NCBI GenBank assembly: GCA_012931725.1
Contig: CM022947.1
Span: forward strand, 24,575,731-24,639,730
Origin: Litsea cubeba
Taxonomy: Eukaryota; Streptophyta; Magnoliopsida; Laurales; Lauraceae
DNA: 64,000 nt
Direction of reading: 5' to 3'
The translations under genes were made by a program, and so were the position numbers. The notes beneath the pieces are model-generated. The model ran no database searches and was not told where the DNA came from. It saw only the letters and a program-made list of their open reading frames with translations. Position 1 is the stretch's first letter, and each line of letters opens with the position of its first letter. Positions 45,593 to 56,785 of this stretch are shown in pieces.

Positions 45593-46275
45593 AATGGGAG
45601 ATATCAACAGTCTAACCTAAGTAAATGATCCACTTTCAGATTCAGGTCTATCTCAGGTAATTCGATCTTTAAGTGAAACCACAGATGCTAAGGAATACTG
45701 TGTTTGGTGCTCAGAAGTTATGTGCATCACTGGTAACGTATAAAGGTCGAATCATCTTAGATTACATAACTTGGACCTTAATTAGTGGACCCCACGAGGT
45801 TAGGTTGAGCCACACCATCGACTCGTGGTTGGCACAGTGATGGAAGTCTATTTGGATGGTCAATGGGCCCCACATATGATCACAATAATAGAAATTAGAA
45901 TCTGGGAAGTGTCACTGTACATAGTGTGCTCAGCCGACTTCCTGGCCTGGGCGGTCAGCTCGGCACACTGGGATCAGAGAAGCAAACACCCTGCAGGCAA
46001 TGCCTGATTGCCCAAAAGTTCCTGTGAGTTCGGCTAACCCCCTGGCCTGGGTAGTTGGCCATGCATACTTAAAGCTTTGGCTAAAGGGAATGTCCCAGGT
46101 TCTAGTCTCCTTTGTTGGAATCCCGCTTTTCGGAATCCAGCTCGGAGTTTGGCTAAGCACTTGAGCTCAATTGAACACTCAGCTCGGTCACCCATAATTA
46201 GTATAATTAAAATACTTAGGCTAATACATAGTATTCAAATTCAAATTGAGGGCCTACCAGGGGTGGGGCCTCACA
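45593..46275 (-). repeat. 5' LTR remnant of the chromovirus
   Basis: Matches 19647-20250 and then jumps to sequence matching 43350-43432. The junction (near 46194) shares CCCA between the two parent sites, a microhomology deletion. The whole first 1.4 kb of the LTR (equivalent to 3150-4583) is missing too. The outer end is GGGGCCTCACA next to the target duplication CCCTA. Confidence 0.85.
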
Positions 46276-46280
46276 CCCTA

Positions 46281-47086
46281 TCCTAGCACCAGTGTGTGGG
46301 AACTCTAATAAAGAAAATGAAATCATTCCTTTCTGCATTACCCAATCACTATCAATATAATGTGATGTGATTGCAATGTACCCCACATTTTGTTTAGAGG
46401 TCCATGAATCTGAAGTTAAAGCCACTTTTCCAGGTATGTTTTGAAAAACCTGTTTTGCAATATCTTTTTCTTTCAAAAAAGTTTTTACTGCATCATTTCT
46501 AGCTGTAACTAGATATTTTTTGCCATGAAAGAACAAAGACTTCCCTAAAAAATCTTTCAAAGTGTCGATCAGCAAGTATAAATGGTACTTGGCAAACTAT
46601 TATAAACCTTACAAGTTGATATATAGCATTATTAGGGTCATAGTGAAAAACTCCTAAACCATCAGTTTAGTTTGTTTGAGAAAGTTGTATTTGGATGGTC
46701 CCACTTCCTGCCCCAGCGCCAGCGGCATTTGTGTATATGGGTACACACGTTCTCATGTGTCTAAGAAGGTGGCCAGTGCCACTTACTGATCTGGCACTGA
46801 GGAGATCTTTGCAATATTTACATTTTGCCTTTTCATTTGTTCCTCCTTGGGATTTGGGACCTTAACTTTAATAAAATGCTCCCATATAGGAGAAACCAAT
46901 CTTTTTTTTTCTCTTCCTTGTAGTTGTAGAACCCGAACATGCAGGCCCTTCACCACCAGTGGCTTCGGGTTCTTAAGGATTATGACTATCTACTTCTATC
47001 CCCTGACTTTGATCTAAATTAATAAATTCAGGATCTTCCTCATTTAGAGAGAAGTCAAGGTTGAAAGGTTGTGATGGTCCAGCCAT
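46281..47086 (-). pseudogene. hAT transposase, N-terminal half (broken)
   Basis: ATG at 47086 starts MAGPSQPFNLDFSLNEEDPE. A BED-type zinc finger follows (SPIWEHFIKVKVPNPK, then in a shifted frame KCKYCKDLL and GTGHLLRHMRTC), which binds the transposon ends. Then come YDPNNAIYQLVRFIIVCQ, NIPGKVALTSDSWTS (with a catalytic-type Asp) and a stretch ending FPHTGARI. The frame is cut there by the chromovirus. A stop near 46974 and at least one frameshift in the BED region show decay. The rest of the protein is at 1843-3144. Confidence 0.87.
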
Positions 47087-47640
47087 TTTTCTAAATAACA
47101 GATTTAAAAAAAACTTAAATAAATAATTATGTATAATGTGTTTTTTGTGATAATTTATATAAGAAAGGGGAGAAGATGAGACTTAATATATAATATTACC
47201 ATGTAAGTTATTACTAAATAAAACTCAAAATTAAAAATAATAAATACCTTTATGAGAGAGGGAGAGCTAATGGAGAAGTCCTTCTTAGAGATCTCCTCCA
47301 CTTTAGAGAAGCTAGTCACTCTCACTCTTCACCTCTTAGAGAACTTTTTAGAAAGCTTAGACTTTAGAATGAGACTTAAGAGAGCTTAGAACCTTAAAAG
47401 GAGTGTGATAAATGAGAGAGTAGATGAGTGTAGAGAAATGAGAGGAATGAGGGCTATTTATAGAGTTCCTAAGTGATAAAATGACACAAAATACCCCCTC
47501 ATATGATCGTTTTATAGCAGTTGGGGGGTATAATAGTAAAAAATGATCAAAAGACACTAATACCCCCCCCCCCATTTGACCGTTCATAGCTGTTAGGGGG
47601 GTGTTAAAAACGTAAAAAAAAAAATGAATTTAACGCGGGG
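47087..47640. other. hAT 5' flank with homopolymer runs
   Basis: AT-rich leader and promoter side of the hAT transposase. It contains direct copies of a TGACCGTT(C/A)ATAGC(T/A)GTT-like motif (47510-47600), poly-C (47565-47574) and a poly-G run of about 24 (47637-47660). No gene is seen. Confidence 0.55.
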
Positions 47641-47778
47641 GGGGGGGGGGGGGGGGGGGGTGGCTTTCAAAAATCAGACCGTTGGGCTTATGCCGGGCCG
47701 CTCGCGGCTTGGGGTTGCTGGCCCAGCGCGGCATAGATTTTATCCGTGCCGTGCTGTGCCTTGGGCCTAGCAGCCCTA

Positions 47779-48157
47779 GCCCAGTGGGGGAACTGTCGGG
47801 TCAGGTCGTGCCTGCCAGTTGGCCAAGTCAACGGCCCAGGCACGGCCCAGCTGCTCACACACTCATAGTGCTCAATACCATTTTTTTAGGCTTCATCTGT
47901 AGTGGAGGAAAGGTTCAGGGGCAAATAAGTCTCATTCATAATCTATTTGGGCGAGTAAGTTTACGCCAGTATGTACCAGACACCATTTATATGTATACGC
48001 CGTTAATACTAACAGAATCCATTCATTTTGCATGTAAATCATAACTTTAGGTAGGTTTAATACAGAAAACCAAAGTCCAGGGGGGTTGTCTGCATTTTGA
48101 GCAAAGTCCAGATAGGTATTCTGCTATTATCCTTAAAGGATAATTGTGTGACAATCG
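47779..48157. other. Intergenic sequence, nothing recognised
   Basis: GC-rich hAT-like motifs continue to about 47870 (GGCCCAGGCACGGCCCAGC), so the true hAT end could lie here. The remainder is plain AT-rich sequence. Confidence 0.4.
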
Positions 48158-48433
48158 TGTGGAGATATCCTGCTGGGATATTCTCCTATAATCTGTCTTC
48201 ACACGTATACAATTAAATATTCCGAAGAGTTGTGCCAACTCAATACCATGCAGTCAGTTTCCGATCTTAGATAATCATGACAACACAAAACCGTGTAGAC
48301 ATATTATCTTTGACATATAACCATGTAAAACTCTTGTAATATAACATGATAAATAGGAATGAATATACACTCCTCTCTGTGAGGCAAAAAGCAGAAAAAC
48401 ATATTTTACATGACTCTTACATGGTATTAGAGT
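48158..48433 (+). mobile_element. Copia LTR remnant with primer-binding site
   Basis: A sequence starting TGTGGAGATATCCTGCTGGG and ending ACTCTTACA is followed by TGGTATTAGAGT (48422-48433). That is a slightly changed initiator-tRNA primer-binding site (TGGTATCAGAGC). The form resembles short LTRs of the Ale/Retrofit group of copia. No gag-pol follows. A GAGGGGGATT tract about 80 bp downstream may be the polypurine tract of a deleted element. The start is inferred. Confidence 0.55.
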
Positions 48434-50060
48434 GGGTTCCGATCCCATCGTTCTTATGAAGCCCACGTGGCAGGCTCATTCATGAAATCTCTTAGGCTTA
48501 CACATGAGGGGGATTGTTGGGAACTGTCTAGTTGCTGCACTCAAGTTGGTGAAGATCTCGCTAGATTGTTTCACTTCCGCTGCTGGAGATCCACTCACTG
48601 CTGCAGACGTCGTTGGACTTCAAGAAAAGGACTGGAGTTCTAGACTCTATTTGTAGACTAGAAAGCCAGAGGAAGGTATAGAAGATCCAGGCACGCGTTT
48701 CAGATCGGGTCTTGCAGATCAGATCATCGAGGAAGAAGGTGTTGTGGCCACTGTCGTCGTAGGTGCCACCGTCATTCGTCGGCCAACGTCGCCGCTGCCG
48801 TTCCTTGGGGCTGGTCTTTGTTACAAAAACCAAACTAAATCGAGGTCTTTCATTTTCTGTTGGTCTCTGTTGCAAAAACCAGACCAAATTAAGGAAGCAG
48901 AAGGCTGGTTGGTTCAGGTTGGGTTAACCTAGCCCATAGTTTGCAGAAGCTTAGTGTAGCAGCAGCACATTGACGTTAGCAGTGATGTCAACGTCCGGCA
49001 TAAGCAGATCCGTATTGTTTGGGTGATCGCCCGGCTGAAACTTGTATGACCAGCTGAAGGGCAAAAACTTGTTTCTACGATATCGGGGTCGATCTCCCGG
49101 AACGGATTCCAGATCTGTTACGTTTTTTGTTTTATTGGCTAATTCATGGGTTGGAAAAAACTCTTAGGGTCTTTTGAGTTGTAATTCTTGTTTAGAAAAG
49201 GACTCCAAAGATAGAAGATTGGAAGGACTTTAAGAAGTAAGTATGAAAGAATTAGAAGAAGAAAGCTGTAAGAAAGAGTATTGAATTTCCGGATCTAACA
49301 GAATGGGGTCCGCTCGAGCGCCCAAGCACCTAGATCTTCGCTCTTGCGGATGCAAGATAGAGAGCCACAGACGCCTAATAGAAGCTCTTTACGCTGAGAC
49401 AGAGCCTCATCCGCTCGAGCGGATAGAGGATCCACTCGAGCGGACAAGGCGGCAGAGTCCAAGTTTAATTAGAAACCTCTTTCTAATTGTGCCCAAACTG
49501 TTTGTTTTAATCCTAATCAAGTTAGGCAACTTTAAGCACGACCTAAGGGCAGTTTAAAGGACTCAAGGGCTATTCTAAAGTTACACCTCACCTCTCAAAG
49601 TTCTGAATTAGATATTTAATTGAGAGAAATCTTATCTAGAGATTTATGGTGTTGTGCTGCCAAGTACTCTAGAGAGTCACGTTCTTCTGCATCCTTTGTA
49701 GAAGTTCATCTCTTGTATATAAGATTTGAGGAGTCAAGCGCTAGATTGAGTCTGTTACAATCAACGGTGTGAAGTCGTTGAAGCGTGAAGCGACACAAGA
49801 TAACTTCAGTCTTTAGATAGGGGATATCTGGGGAGGAAATCTGAGTTTCTTGTAATTGCGAGATTCATAGTGTTTGATTATTGATCCAGTTCGAATCAGT
49901 GGTTTTGTACCCGGTTAGGGTTTTTCACCTTAAATTTGGTGTCCTTGTGGTGTGTACATAAAATTTTATTTCCACTGCATTATTGTTTATTTCTGCACAC
50001 TTTTAGGCTAATTGTTTGAGTAGACCAATCTAGAGATCGCGAACCCTAAACTTTCATGAT
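48434..50060 (+). other. Degenerate LTR-like sequences, no intact gene
   Basis: Bases 49300-49460 hold four copies of a CCGCTCGAGCGG-type palindrome, similar in style to the palindrome cluster in the copia U3 at 10470-10670. Bases 49870-50050 look like the AT-rich end of a copia LTR (GTTAGGGTTTTTCACCTTAA, then TTTCTGCACACTTTTAGG). No partner LTR or coding domain is visible in the window. Confidence 0.4.
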
Positions 50061-51180
50061 CCATTTTATCCAGCGTGCTCATTGTGAAAAGATCTATAGC
50101 GTAGTGTAGAAATTTAGGAAGATTGGCAGTTGTAGAGTGAGTGATCTGGAAAATACTCATTATGTCATTAGTGGAACGTCATAATTCGAGGTGGAGAATT
50201 TTGACGGGAGAAAAGGAACTTTGTGGCAAATCAAAGTTTGAATGTTGTTTCAACATGTTAAAAGTGTCGAAGAGACTGCGTACTTGTTAGCGAGAAATGG
50301 GAAGACATTGTTGGTTAATTCCTAGTAGCTTGAGTTGTACGGAATTCAAGCCGTGGAGATTATTGGGTTTATGTCTTGTACTCCAGGTTTACCAGAGTGG
50401 TCTATTGGGTTAGCCAATTGCCGGGTTCAGGGTCAAGGGTATTTTGGTTAATGTACTGAGGCTTTCTTAGGAGCTAAGAAAGCATATATTATATATATCA
50501 TGTAAGCTGTAATCCTGGACTCTGAAGAGAGTCAAGATATGAGTCATTGCTCTCTTGTTATATACTTAGGCGGTTTTGTCGAACCACGTAAAATCCTCTA
50601 GTCTCTCTTCCGTGGCATGGTTGATCGATCGTATGTTTTGCGCTTTCACACACACATGCACAACAAAAACAATGGTGGGGTGCCCATATACATGGCATTT
50701 AAATATCTTCCCATACCTTCAAACACCATCAACAACAAGATGATGGTGAAGAAGAAGAAGAATAACAACGTAGCTTTAGTTCGATTCATATACCAACCGT
50801 TGGATATTATGCTCGAGAAAATTACCTTTGGGATTCGACATATGAGGGGCTAGGAGGGACCAGTTCTATCCAAGATGGGGGGAACCAACCAAGGGTTCCT
50901 GGAGGGAGTTTGGAAGGCTTCCTGTGATGGAAGAGGTGGGCGACAACAGCTTGAACCCGTTGAAGAAGAGAATGACAAATCTGATTGCAAGTAGAGAAGG
51001 GTGTTATTGAAGGAACATGAACATGGCGATAAGGATCCTCATGGCTTCTTCTTCCCTTTATCTAATGGAAATGTGTTCTTTCATAGAAAACATGGGTTTG
51101 TAATCTTTTATAGAAGAAGTCTCATCCCTTACATTTGCAAACGAAGAGACATGTTATACCATGTTGGTCATTGGAGTTTC
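50061..51180. other. Intergenic sequence, no gene recognised
   Basis: Around 50480-50600 there is a TATA-rich stretch and an AACCACGTAAAATCC string resembling a copia LTR end. Nothing else can be supported. Confidence 0.35.
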
Positions 51181-51181
51181 T

Positions 51182-51680
51182 CTTATTTTGATGAGAGCAT
51201 GAATCAAGCCATATATGCATCATGGGACCCACATATGAGCAACTGGTCAAGGCAGTTTCTCTTATTTTAACTGAGAGCAGGAACGAAGCCATATATGCAT
51301 CATGGGACCCACATCAGAGCAAGTGGTCAAGGCAGTTTCTGTTATTTTGACTATGAGAGCCGGAATCAATCCATATATTTATCATGGGACCCACATATGA
51401 GATTCCTTCAAATCAACTTCGTACCAAAACCTACACATTTAGGGATTTGGGTCATCCTCAGATTAACCAAATGTAGATTTCACACGCTGTTAAAGTCAAG
51501 GTAGTTTCTCTTATATATATTTGACTGTGAGAGCAGGAATCAATCCATATATCCATCACGGGACCCACATCTGAGACTCCTTCATATCAACTTTCTACCA
51601 AAACCTACACGTACAATTTGGATTTGGGTCATCCACAGATTAACTACATGTAGAACGTACACATTGTTAAAGTAGGAACA
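51182..51680. repeat. Composite tandem repeat (about 80-bp and 169-bp units)
   Basis: A unit with CATATATGCATCATGGGACC begins near 51182, 51261 and 51341 (period 79-80). From 51341 the unit is extended by a segment with ACCAAAACCTACAC and GATTTGGGTCATCC, and this longer 169-bp form repeats at 51510. Later copies are more diverged. Confidence 0.8.
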
Positions 51681-51984
51681 TGAGTACAGTCATGTGTCTC
51701 ATACGTGATGAATCTTATAGAACATTCAATCACAACTTAGAGAAAATTTGACAAAGAGATAACATTATTATGGAAACTGATTTTTTTTTTAAAACTTAAT
51801 GAGGATACTTATTTTGTATGGTTTGGATTAAAGGCGTAAGGTGGCACCAAACACCACTCGACCACGGACCACATGTGTTGGCACCTTTCTCTCTTTTTGT
51901 TATCAATTTGTTACATCTGGCAACTATATTTGTGAGATTTGTTACTCCACTATAAGAGGGTCTTGATGATTGACATTTAGAGCA

Positions 51985-52850
51985 TGTTTATTTTTTATTT
52001 TTATTTTTTTTGGCGAAAAGGTTGATTATATTAAAAGCAAACGGTCATACATGCCCGACAGTTAGAAAAGATACAAAGTATGATAAAGCCCATAACCCAA
52101 AAGGAAGAATTGTCCAAACTATCAAAAGGCTCCAATACAATCCAGCATACATCAAGAAAACTCCTGTGCCCATACATAGAATATTGCTCCCTCTTGTGAC
52201 TGAAAGTGAGTTTCATCTCTAGGGATGACCGTCGGACGATTCAGAGTCATCATAAATGAGAATGGGAGTACTTGAAAGGTTTGAAAATGCTCCCTCTTGG
52301 TAGTAGAAGATCCGAGTAAATCTGGCGGCATCACTTTGTTCCTCCCAGTACTGAGCTTGGATTGGAGGAGGCAGAGAAGCATTGAAGGTGCTCACCATAA
52401 GGAAGTCCAACTTAGCGAGGGCATCTGCTGTCACATTTGTAGACCTCTTGTAGTATCGTATGGTCCAAGTGTGATTGGATGGCAACAATTCCATGGTTTG
52501 TTTCCAAGTAGGCGCAATATCCCATGCCATGGTGGATGCCTGCTGGAGAGATGATACTAACACCAGGATATCACCCTTAATTTGTAGAGACGTAACTTGT
52601 AGTCTTTTGCATAGTTCGAGACCTTTCTTAAGTTAATTTCAATAGTTCCGCCTCAAGAGGATGGGCTGATTGACTCTCCCATAATAGGTTGAATACATGA
52701 CTCTCATCGCATCTCATGCTTCCTATACCAGCTGAGCCCGAAACTTGTTGATAAGAACCATCAAAATTCAGCTTGAACCATCATGGAGGAGGTGGAAGCT
52801 ATACTTTTCTGGAGATGATCCAACATGGGAACCAGGACCTGCATACAACC
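51985..52850 (-). mobile_element. 5'-truncated LINE (L1-type) fragment
   Basis: The minus strand carries an RNase H domain and then a 3' end reading TTTTCGCCAAAAAAAATAAA (complement of 51988-52012), the common end of plant L1-type LINEs. Everything upstream of RNase H is absent, as in usual 5' truncation. The right limit is set by the gypsy LTR starting at 52865. I could not find a clear target duplication. Confidence 0.75.
52230..52790 (-). pseudogene. LINE-derived RNase H domain
   Basis: The minus strand reads WFKLNFDGSYQQVSGSAGIG, then HPLEAELLKLT, a stop, and after a gap RYYKRSTNVTADALAKLDF. This is the plant RVT_3/RNase H pattern (FDGS, EAE, N..AD.LAK) that degrades the RNA of RNA-DNA hybrids. 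In-frame stops show it is dead. Confidence 0.72.
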
Positions 52851-52864
52851 TTGATAAATTCCGT

Positions 52865-53666
52865 TGTAAGAAATGCCAAATATTTTTACATTTAATTAAC
52901 TTGAATAGGGTGGGTGTGTGGGGGTACTTTCATTAAGCCGAGATCAAAGCTAGTCCTGGTCTTAAGGGCTTAAAGAGCTTAATCTCGCATCCACTCGGCC
53001 GTGACGGGTCGCGGCTAGAGGGTCACGGCTCCCACCGAGATGGGTACCCCCGAGGTCAGGTGGCACAGGACATTGTACACCGACCCCGGTACGGCAGATT
53101 TGAAAGACGCTGATGCGACTATCGACAGGATGGAGGCGCGTACTAAGGCGTGCCCTGCGACCCATCATTCCTGACAAAACGGCGTATACAGAGCACGTGC
53201 GCCCCCAAAACATGGCTCCGGGCCAGGCCCGATGGGACCTGGCCCAAAAGTCAAACCGCCGCCTGACCCGATAAGATTGGCATTTAATGAAGCATGGGTA
53301 GGTAAGGCAAGCATTTAATGAATTGTGGGCTGAGTGGACAGGGCCACTCGAGTGGCCAGGCCCATCTTGGAACTCGCCCACGCAAGTCATTTCTATCTCC
53401 TATAAATAGCATCTCCATCTCCATTCCAAGGTACGCAACCCATAATACACGGACTCACTTTGCTATTTTCTCTCCATCTCCCTTATTTAGTCCCTGAACT
53501 AACTTAAGCATCGGAGAGCCTTGCGCTGCCCACAGCCAGGGTCCTCTGACGTGTCTTCTTCTCTTCCTCTTCAGGTTTGACCGGAGCCACGATCATCTTC
53601 ATCTAAACCACCCAAGACAGGGGTCCTAATCCCTGATCCAAAGCCCGTAATTTTTAGGCACTTACA
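52865..53666 (+). repeat. 5' LTR of the Tat-type element
   Basis: Starts TGTAAGAAATGCC and ends GGCACTTACA. A TATA box CCTATAAATA lies at 53399-53408, with a CT-rich leader after it. The second copy is missing, so the left edge rests on the TG...CA form and on the primer-binding site to its right. Confidence 0.75.
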
Positions 53667-53668
53667 AT

Positions 53669-53684
53669 TGGCGCCGTCTGTGGG
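53669..53684 (+). promoter_or_regulatory. Primer-binding site of the Tat-type element
   Basis: TGGCGCCGTCTGTGGG begins two bases after the LTR. This form is common in Tat and Athila elements. It starts TGG, as needed to pair with a tRNA CCA end. Confidence 0.88.
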
Positions 53685-53747
53685 AAAGTATTAACCCATA
53701 CCCAAAAAACCTTTCCCAAAACCTTTCTCAAAACTTTTCCAATCGCC

Positions 53748-55088
53748 ATGGCTCTGAGAAACAAAAGAGGCGGAGAGCACCCGAAGTCCCTCTCTCCAGG
53801 GCCGCTGGTTCTCCCTGGACCATTACCCTACGTGTCCCATCCAGAGGAGCACAACCCGAGGGGGGAGATCGCAGAGGTGGACAGTTACCATACTGAGTCC
53901 CTCATCCCCGTTAGAGATGGGAGTCCACCGCGGCTGAGTGCTCCCCTCCAAGAGCGTTTCTCGAAGGGTAAAGCCCCGGCAGCGGCGGGATCACACCGAT
54001 CCGAGCACCGCTCGAACCACGAAGGTGGCAGAGCCGACCCCGCTCAAGCAACAATCAGGGCTCAGAACCTCGCCCTCCAGGAGAAAGACGATCTTATCCG
54101 CCAGCTCAGGCAGCAGCTCCAGGAGAAGGAGACGGTCCCCGGGGGCGGTGATCTCGTAGGCAGAAAGGATCCCGTCACCGGCAAGGACTTAAGGCAGCAT
54201 CTGAACGACAAGAGCCGCGAGCGGAGTCACGCTGGGAGTTCCTGCCATAACCACATTGACAGGGGGTCAATGCCAAGATCAGAGGCGGGAGATCAGAAGG
54301 CTCTGATTGACCACTTGGTCAAGCAGGCCATCCAGAACACCCTGAAGGAGGTAGGGCTCGCTCAGAACCAGACAGATGTCCCCGACTTCGCAGGCCTCGA
54401 CTCGTCTCCTTTCTCCAGAGAAATTATTGACTATCCCCTCCCAAAAAAATCCAGCGTCCCGAGGTTCGTCCTCTATGACGGAACCTCGGACCCCGCAGCA
54501 CATCTCCGGCATTTCACCCAGAAACTATCCGTATGGGGTGACGTCGGGCACCTCAACTGTAGAGTATTCTCCTCCAGCCTGGGGGATCTTCCCCTCAAAT
54601 GGTTCTGTGCGCTCCCGGAAGGATCAACCACGAACTGGTCTCAGTTGCGAGACTCCTTCCTGGGGAAGTTCCAGGCGCACAGAGTCATTCCAAAGACTGA
54701 CAGCGACATCATGGCCCTCAGAATGAGGTGGAGTGAAAGCGTCACTCAATTCGCCAAAAGATTCTGGATGGCTAATAGCCAAATCGACAACTCCTCCGAA
54801 GATGTCGCGATCAGGTCCTTCCAACATGCCCTCCTGCCAGGGTGCGAGCTCCGGAAAGAGCTCGTCTGAAACCCTGTCCTCTCCATAACAGCCCTCATGG
54901 CGAGGGTGAACAAGTAAATCGAGCAAGAAGAAGACGAGGCGCGGGCCAACGAGAGTTTTGGCGTCTCCAAGAACCGGTCTCGGAATGAGAGCCGGTCTCG
55001 GCAGGAGGACAGACCGCGGTAGGAGGATCGGTCCCGGCAGGAGGATCGGATCTCCTGGAGGGAAAAGAGAACCTTCCGCAGAGAAGAG
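53748..55088 (+). pseudogene. Tat gag (broken by stops)
   Basis: ATG at 53748 in an ACCATGG-like context starts MALRNKRGGEHPKSLSPGPL. After a disordered, charged N-terminus with a glutamine-rich helix (IRQLRQQLQEKET), the gag core is at about residues 240-370: DPAAHLRHFTQKLSVWGD, LPLKWFCALPEGSTTNW and LRDSFLGKFQAHRVIPKT. Stops at 54867 (TGA), 54915 (TAA) and 55020 (TAG) interrupt the frame, which continues open beyond each of them through an Arg/Ser-rich stretch. Gag forms the particle and is fused to pol in this lineage. Confidence 0.85.
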
Positions 55089-56785
55089 ATGATCCAAGAC
55101 CATCACTCGGGTGGTCAATCGTCAGCCCCGACTCACACTTCAGGAGGGGGCAAGAGACATAGACCATCCTATTCTTCACGCGAGAGGGTCAATACAGTCT
55201 TCAAAGAGCCGATCCACCAGATACTGGACAAGATCCAGGGGAAGCCGTACTTCAAATGGCTGCAACCCATGAAGAGCGACCCCTCCACGAGAGATCAAAC
55301 CAGGTTCTGCGCTTACCACAAGCAGAGCGGGCATAACACCGGGGATTGCTACTCCCTCAAAGACCATCTCGAGAGGCTCGTCAAGAGCGGGCACCTGAAG
55401 GAGTACTGCAAGGGAGCAGACAGCAAAAGCAATGAGCAACCTCGGCGCCGAGCCGAGGAGAGTCATGATAGCAGCGGGTCAGAAAGAATCATAAGCGTCA
55501 TTCACCTGGCTCCCGCTAAGCAAAACAGCGGCCAGGCCCGTGCCGAGGCTAGGAGGGCCTCCCATGGGAAGCAGGTCATGGTAGCCGAGCTCGGACCAGC
55601 TTCCAAAAAGGCTCAGAAAGAGAGGCCAAAGATCTGGTTCTCAGACGAGGACTTGGAAGGAGTCCAGCTCCCTCACAATGACCCGCTGATCATGACCCTG
55701 AAGCTGGGGAGCTGCAAGGTGCAGAGGATCCTCGCGTCCGAGATCCTCTACTTCGACTGCTTTACTAAGATGGGGCTCACCGATGAAGACCTCCAAGAAG
55801 CGCGGACCCCCCTGATAGGGTTCAGCGCAAAGCCCGTGTATCCAAAGGGAAAAGTCTCCCTCAAAGTCCAAGTCGGAGGCGCATCAGTAGTGGCTAACTT
55901 CCTCGTCGTAGATACGCCATCCCCCTACAATTCCATCGTGGGAAGGAGCTGGCTACACCAGATAGAGGCCGTCCCCTCCTCCTACCATCAGAAACTTAAG
56001 TTCCCTTTGGAAAGGGACGGCGGGATCGAGGTGATCACAGTCGACGGAGACCAGCAAATGGCCAAGCGTTGCATGATGGCCGTCATGTCCGGCGAGGAAG
56101 AGCCAAAGCAAGTACATATGGCAGAGCTGGAGGCCGAACTGGACAGAGTTGGCTGCGATCCAGAAGAAAAGAGCATTGAAGATCTCACCGAGGTCAGGCT
56201 TGACCCCAGTGATCCCGAGAGGTACTTCCTGCTTGGGAGTCAGCTCACCGAGCTGGAAAGGTCCGAGCTGCTTAACTTCCTGTTGCAGAACAGAGAGGTT
56301 TTCGCTTGGACCCCGCAGGAAATGCCTGGCGTGGACCCCGAGGTCATGAGCCACAGGCTGAACGTGGACCCTCAAGTCAAGCTTGTGGTCCAAAAGGAAA
56401 GAAGATCCGGAGTCGAGCAATCTGCGGCCGTGGTCGAAGAAGTGGAGAAATTGCTACAGGCAAACGCCATCAGAGAAGTCCAGTACCCGAAATGGCTGGC
56501 GAACACCGTGGTAGTGAAAAAGAAGACCGGAAAGTGGAGAGTCTGCGTCGACTTCACCGACCTTAACAAGGCATGTCCCAAAGACTGCTTTCCACTCCCG
56601 AAGATCGACCAGATGATCGATGCCACTGCCGGTCATGAAAGGATGAGCTTCCTTGACGCTTACCGCGGCTATCACCAGATACCCATGTACGGACCAGACG
56701 AAGAAAAAATGGCATTCATCACTCCTATGGGGACCTACTGCTATAAGGTGATGCCGTTCGGACTGAAGAATGCAGGGGCGACCTA
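55089..56785 (+). pseudogene. Tat gag tail, protease lacking its active site, and start of RT
   Basis: Same frame as gag. It has a CAYHKQSGHNTGDC pseudo-knuckle near 55312, then a retropepsin-like domain with KMGLTDEDL, NFLVVDTPSPYNSIVG and RSWLHQIEAVPSSYHQKLKF. The D(S/T)G catalytic loop that should lie between RIL and ILYFD is missing: only ASE stands there (55734-55742). RT follows (AIREVQYPKWLANTVVVKKK, WRVCVDFTDLNKACPKD, SFLDAYRGYHQIPM, YKVMPFGLKNAGATYQ). A one-base loss near 56790 shifts the frame. Protease is therefore inactive whatever the other mutations do. Confidence 0.87.

Larger units (their letters stand above)
3150..46275 (-). mobile_element. Chromodomain Ty3/gypsy retrotransposon (chromovirus) hosting CACTA and Ogre insertions
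   Basis: The element starts TGTAACGCCCC at 3150 and ends GGGGCCTCACA at 46275. It is flanked by CCTTA (3145-3149) and CCCTA (46276-46280), a 5-bp target duplication with one change. Pol lies on the minus strand, so the left LTR is the 3' LTR. Large parts are lost: the 5' LTR is reduced to 683 bp, and the primer-binding site, gag, protease and most of RT are absent. Removing the CACTA and Ogre insertions leaves about 6.3 kb. It sits in the hAT transposase gene, which dates it after that transposon. Confidence 0.88.
1226..47778 (-). mobile_element. hAT DNA transposon, split by a 43-kb nested insertion
   Basis: The ends at about 1226-1430 and 47640-47778 are rich in GGCCCGG/GGCACGG motifs, the usual make-up of many plant hAT termini. 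Both ends read TAGG inward. Between them lie two halves of one hAT transposase on the minus strand, separated by a Ty3/gypsy element that entered within the gene. I could not find a matching 8-bp duplication at the proposed outer ends, so the outer limits are approximate. A tandem A/T-rich repeat of about 50 bp (four copies, about 1670-1835) lies between the left end and the transposase. Without the insertion the element would be about 3.4 kb. Confidence 0.65.

Noticed and set aside
49303..49557. 84-codon frame starting MGSARAPKHLDL
   Set aside because: It lies in an LTR-like stretch with palindromic CTCGAG motifs and resembles no protein family.
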